Under the pieces are notes generated by a model. That model did not search any database. It was given only the letters and a program-made list of their open reading frames with translations, and was not told the origin of the DNA. Below are positions 61,701 through 64,000 of a DNA stretch of 64,000 bases, one piece after another (the stretch's first letter is position 1; each line of letters begins with the position of its first letter). Source of the stretch: Nitrospira sp. (GTDB lineage Bacteria; Nitrospirota; Nitrospiria; Nitrospirales; Nitrospiraceae); contig JAHBWR010000003.1 in the NCBI GenBank assembly GCA_019636875.1, forward strand, positions 1 through 64,000. Reading direction: 5' to 3'. The position numbers and the translations under genes are program-made.

Positions 61701-61895
61701 GTACACGACACTCTGCTCAATGTCGAGCGGAGGAGCCCCCTTATAAATGACACCCACGAATGCCACTGGAACCTGGATTTGTGGGAAGAGGTCAACCGGC
61801 AGTCTTTGAAGCGACGTGATGCCCAATACCACGAATGCTAACGACAGCATCAAAATGCCGATGCGATTGCGTAATGCGAGTAGAGTCAGCCACAT
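58731..61895 (-). CDS. AcrB/HAE1-type RND efflux pump
   Basis: A 1054-residue inner-membrane transporter with twelve helices and two large periplasmic loops. The helix-4 signature GIGRLVDDSIVELENIQRH shows the Asp-Asp pair of proton-driven drug RND pumps, unlike the single-Asp heavy-metal type at 22195. The periplasmic N-terminal loop opens FPQIQVPVAFVGVIYKGAPPLDIEQ. It would export drugs, lipids or other amphiphiles with the adaptor encoded upstream. No outer-membrane channel gene is adjacent. It ends 27 bases from the convergent SCP2 gene. Confidence 0.9.
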   Translation of the reverse strand: MWLTLLALRNRIGILMLSLAFVVLGITSLQRLPVDLFPQIQVPVAFVGVIYKGAPPLDIEQSVVYPIEKAVSSASNVEHVESFSKQGLGAVQIWFNWGANLDVGQMEVMQRITQILNSLPPGILQPFIVKFDVSNIPVSMVSVSSDELDERALYDLAYNTIAPQIEQIADVAAATVEGGKIRQININLDPALLSARGLSILDVVKSVKASNLILPSGDIKAGNLDYNVFTNNQFRTVEPIQDVIVKVNQQGNAVRVRDVGTVTDSSDIQTNIVHTDGARSVFLRVNKQPLANTVAVVDALRAALPQMFGIPDGVNLGISFDQSLYIRQSIRNLVEQAFHGSLLAAAVILIFLRNLTSTLIISVAIPLSMLVTFVVLYFTDQTLNVFTLGGLALGIGRLVDDSIVELENIQRHINTNSNRWGGILDAAREVAMPIFASTVTTVVVFLPMFFIVGIARLLLIPLTVTIAIALFTSFFVSRTVTPALCYKFLRPEQEAQRALPSWLRVMMEWSRSRYESLDRNYEQSLQWVLAHRKILICTVLLIFFGSLMLVPLIGTEFLPVSDESQFRIVLRAPVGQRVEKTEQQVSEVERVLRANIPTTELVTIVSSTGVLSQGRSSLFNPNTGPHTSSIQVYLVEPAKRTRTQVEIMNDVRPKVTKLFPGVSMYFDPGGLVKRVTSFGSQKAVDVEIYGHDFEKAREVITQVKEIMEQTPGLADIEPSREENYPEVNVTVDREKAALLGITETDVANAVLFSLNGNGQTDPIIYTDPQSGNEYFISAWLAEEHRKNLTDLENILLTTKTGEPVLLKNVASLKLNAGPVKVDRKHFERVIHITANPINRALGDIAKDLESAFAKLQLPAGFSIKLAGQIQQQRETFEGLQFAIVLALMLVYMVMAAQFKSLIDPFIIMFAVPMGFPGVILILFLTDTTLSTSSMMGIIMMFGIVVSNGVLLVDYTNVLRRRGEPLHRAVMTGAQTRLRPILMTSLATVFGLLPMAIGLGTGAETNAPLARAVVGGLSASTLLTLFLVPTMYVILEERFPRRFEVAPNEQESCVT

Positions 61896-61977
61896 GTCTC
61901 AGACATTATAGAAAGGCAGTTGGATGCGGAGCTTGAATCCCTGCAAGGACTGCGTCCGGGTGGGAGAGGTGCAGGCC

Positions 61978-63180
61978 TCATTCTTTACTCTCTGGATCGG
62001 AATGTAGAGCTGGTGAAAGAAGTCGGGTTTGGACGGGCGTCCCATCGTGCACTAAGTCTTTACCGGAGACAATGACTTCTTCATTTCCTGCCAGGCCTTT
62101 GGTGATCTCAATCTGGTTTCCTTGCCGGACACCGATTTCGATGTCCACCCTTCTCGCTTGTCCTCCTTCGACAACGAACACATACTGTGAATTTTCCAGA
62201 CGACTGACCGCGTCGATAGGGATTTGCAGAGCCTGATGATGTGTGCCGACCATCACTTCGACGCGAGCGAACATTCCTCCTTTTAATCGGCGATCTGTAT
62301 TGGGTAAATCGACTTCAACGGTCATGGTGCGTGTTGCACGATTCAAGGCTTGGACGATCCGGGTCACAGTTCCATGAAATATCTGATCGGGGTATGCTTC
62401 AGCTCGCAGTTCAGCTGTTTGCCCAATTCTCACGAGCGGAATATCTCGCTCAACCACTTCGATCAGAACACGAACCGTATCGATGTCATGCACACTCATG
62501 ATACCTCGTGACATCGTCGACGTACTGGCCGTCGCACTGCTGACATAGGATCCCGTATCGAGATTGCGTTCCGCGATATAGCCGGCAAAGGGAGCTCGGA
62601 TATAGCTATAGGCCAGATGGGCTTCTGCCTGAGCCAGGGCAACGTTCATTTGGTTCACTTGTGCGTGCAACGATTCCTGTGCCGCTCTCGCAGCGTCAAA
62701 ATTGACCTCTGCATTATCGAGGTCTTGGCGCGAAACGAACTGATCTCTGATGAGAGTCTGCATCCGATCAAAAGTGAGCTGGGCATTGCGCACAACTGCA
62801 TCCTGTTGGACAACTCTTGCTTTTGCCGCTGCAAGATTCGCTTTGGCTTGGTTAACCGCATGCTGATAGTCCGTGTGATCGATCTCAAGGAGCAGCTGAT
62901 TCGCCTTTACAAAATCCCCTTTGTCAACGTGCAATTTGACAATGTGGCCGTCGACACGTGAGAAAATATTCACCACCTGATTGGGTGAGATATCGGCGGT
63001 GTAGGCCAAGCGAACATCGAGATCTTGTCTGATTGGAGACACAATGCCAACGGTGACGAATCGTGGTTTGTGTGTATCGGTCTTGGCCCCTGTGCTCAGA
63101 CGTACAACTAGAAGGGCGATCAGTGCCACCACAAGGGCGATTCCTAGGACTACAAAAGGATGGCGAACGAGATGGGGCAT
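61978..63180 (-). CDS. RND periplasmic adaptor (membrane fusion protein)
   Basis: A 400-residue adaptor anchored by an N-terminal helix (HPFVVLGIALVVALIALLVV). It has the lipoyl-like half motifs (VNIFSRVDGHIVKLHVDKGDFV and SYIRAPFAGYIAERNLDTGSYV) around a coiled-coil hairpin of about 90 residues, and the beta-barrel domain after it. It couples the RND pump to an outer-membrane channel. It lies 82 bases before the pump gene on the same strand. The promoter should be in the long gap upstream. Confidence 0.88.
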   Translation of the reverse strand: MPHLVRHPFVVLGIALVVALIALLVVRLSTGAKTDTHKPRFVTVGIVSPIRQDLDVRLAYTADISPNQVVNIFSRVDGHIVKLHVDKGDFVKANQLLLEIDHTDYQHAVNQAKANLAAAKARVVQQDAVVRNAQLTFDRMQTLIRDQFVSRQDLDNAEVNFDAARAAQESLHAQVNQMNVALAQAEAHLAYSYIRAPFAGYIAERNLDTGSYVSSATASTSTMSRGIMSVHDIDTVRVLIEVVERDIPLVRIGQTAELRAEAYPDQIFHGTVTRIVQALNRATRTMTVEVDLPNTDRRLKGGMFARVEVMVGTHHQALQIPIDAVSRLENSQYVFVVEGGQARRVDIEIGVRQGNQIEITKGLAGNEEVIVSGKDLVHDGTPVQTRLLSPALHSDPESKE

Positions 63181-63634
63181 GTGAGTGAGTAGTAATTATG
63201 AATAACGCAATCGCCGAGCGAATGCGTCAGGGAATAGAGAGACATGCTCGGCGACCGGGTCCGTTTTCCTGTGATCCATGGGTAAGTCGACGTTATCGTG
63301 TGGCAACTGAAAGCGCAGGGGATACTGGCTCTGGCTGTTTTTTCAGCTTGTCCCGTGGTTGTTCTCGGATGCCTACTTAGAGCAAGTAGTGATGGAGAAG
63401 CGTTGATCACGCTGGCCCGGGGTTGGTGGGCTGATGTTGTTATCTCTTGTTGGTCATGAGGGGTCGTCTGCCTAATTCTGTTCATGAGGGGCACGTAGTC
63501 GTTTCTCACTCTCTACCATCCGGTCGCTGGAAAGGCAAGGTAGGATCACTGCGTGGAACGACCGGTCGTGCAGTTTGTTAAACGGAACGAAGGCCTCTGA
63601 AATGATCGCACGACCAGCCGAGGCAACAATCCTG
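63181..63634. other. intergenic region upstream of the RND pair
   Basis: About 450 bases between the PilZ gene and the adaptor gene, both on the minus strand. A CATAAT on the minus strand (63195-63200), 15 bases before the adaptor start, is too close for a normal leader and lacks a -35 partner. No gene-like frame is convincing. No other signal seen. Confidence 0.4.
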
Positions 63635-64000
63635 CTATGCCTGGCCAACAGACTGGGTATGGAGAAATGCCCGCATCCGATCCCCTTCGGACAGGTTCAG
63701 CTCTTTCAGAGCTACGCCGAACAACGCTCCAGTGGTCCATGCTACCGTCGCCTCCAGGATGAATAATGGATCCTCCTCATCCGGCACATACAAGAACAAT
63801 GTGAGGTCCATTCCAACCTGTACCGGACAATTTCCACGAATACCGACTCCGCCCGCGGATAAATCGACAACGGAACCGTCACCGATCAAGACGTCTTCCC
63901 CGTTGAAACCCGAGTACATGAGCCCGAAGGAGACGGCGGTCCTCTGTATTGTCCGGCGTTCTATTGAAGGGTGGGAGTTTTGACCTGCTGAGTGTCTGAG
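63635..64000 (-). CDS. PilZ-domain protein, cut by the window edge
   Basis: A PilZ domain whose frame stays open to the window edge. The segment before the first internal Met (63919) reads IERRTIQRTAVSFGLMYSG, which has the R-x3-R c-di-GMP motif and so belongs to the protein; the true start lies beyond position 64000. The second motif is DLSAGGVGIRG. The barrel ends with ALKELNLSEGDRMRAFLHTQSV. It senses cyclic di-GMP; partner unknown. Confidence 0.8.
   Translation of the reverse strand, partial: LRHSAGQNSHPSIERRTIQRTAVSFGLMYSGFNGEDVLIGDGSVVDLSAGGVGIRGNCPVQVGMDLTLFLYVPDEEDPLFILEATVAWTTGALFGVALKELNLSEGDRMRAFLHTQSVGQA

Overview
The window reads as one contiguous piece of a Gram-negative bacterial chromosome, GC-rich by eye, densely packed, with outer-membrane, TonB, RND and lipoprotein functions throughout. 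The mix of an exosortase/EPS locus, hopanoid-type (HpnA) and carotenoid genes, many small PilZ and zinc-finger proteins, and DUF4331, DUF3842 and DUF2914 proteins suggests Nitrospirota, most likely Nitrospira. That assignment is inference: there is no rRNA or other marker gene here. I see no tRNA, rRNA, CRISPR array, insertion sequence or prophage.

Layout. (1) 1-15.8 kb: an extracellular polysaccharide / exosortase locus: sugar acetyltransferase, methyltransferase, two glycosyltransferases, a secreted glycosidase-like protein, an exosortase-EpsI fusion, a polyprenyl-phosphate sugar transferase, a PrsT-like TPR lipoprotein, Wza-like export protein, outer-membrane barrel, Wzz-like co-polymerase, CpsD-like tyrosine kinase and ExeA-like ATPase. 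Two transcription units inside it start behind nearly the same 72-bp upstream element (1312-1383 and 4463-4534), which suggests co-regulation. (2) 15.9-17.7 kb: a decayed-looking stretch, an Slp-type lipoprotein and a DsbA-like thiol oxidoreductase. (3) 17.8-25.7 kb: a heavy-metal (probably copper/silver) island: P1B ATPase, His-rich exported protein, CusB/CusA-like RND pair and a YnfA-like protein. (4) 25.8-32.3 kb: two exported proteins of unknown role, an HtrA protease, a Na+/H+-type antiporter, a broken copy of the HtrA tail, and an AT-rich HNH-like gene that looks imported.

(5) 32.4-42.8 kb: a probable nickel-acquisition region. On the minus strand lie a small lipoprotein, DUF4331, TonB, TPR and HupE; on the plus strand an ECF sigma factor with a ChrR-like anti-sigma, NikR, DUF3842, a TonB-dependent receptor and a 3-methyladenine DNA glycosylase. 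NikR would sense nickel, receptor plus TonB would bring it over the outer membrane, and HupE over the inner membrane. (6) 42.9-48.8 kb: a GAF histidine kinase whose phospho-acceptor His is replaced, a reprolysin-like metalloprotease followed by a separate propeptide-like protein, and small membrane/exported proteins. (7) 48.8-51.6 kb: isoprenoid genes (CruF-like, HpnA, prenyl diphosphate synthase). (8) 51.9-58.7 kb: many small or uncharacterised proteins, including a bacterial protein with a PHD-finger-like cysteine pattern, DUF2914, DUF1499, PilZ, an unusual SpeD-like protein and an SCP2 protein. (9) 58.7-64 kb: an AcrB-type RND pump with its adaptor, and a PilZ protein cut by the window edge.

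Starts were chosen from ribosome-binding sites, overlaps and signal peptides, so several differ from the longest open frame. Family names rest on motif recognition by eye, not on searches.
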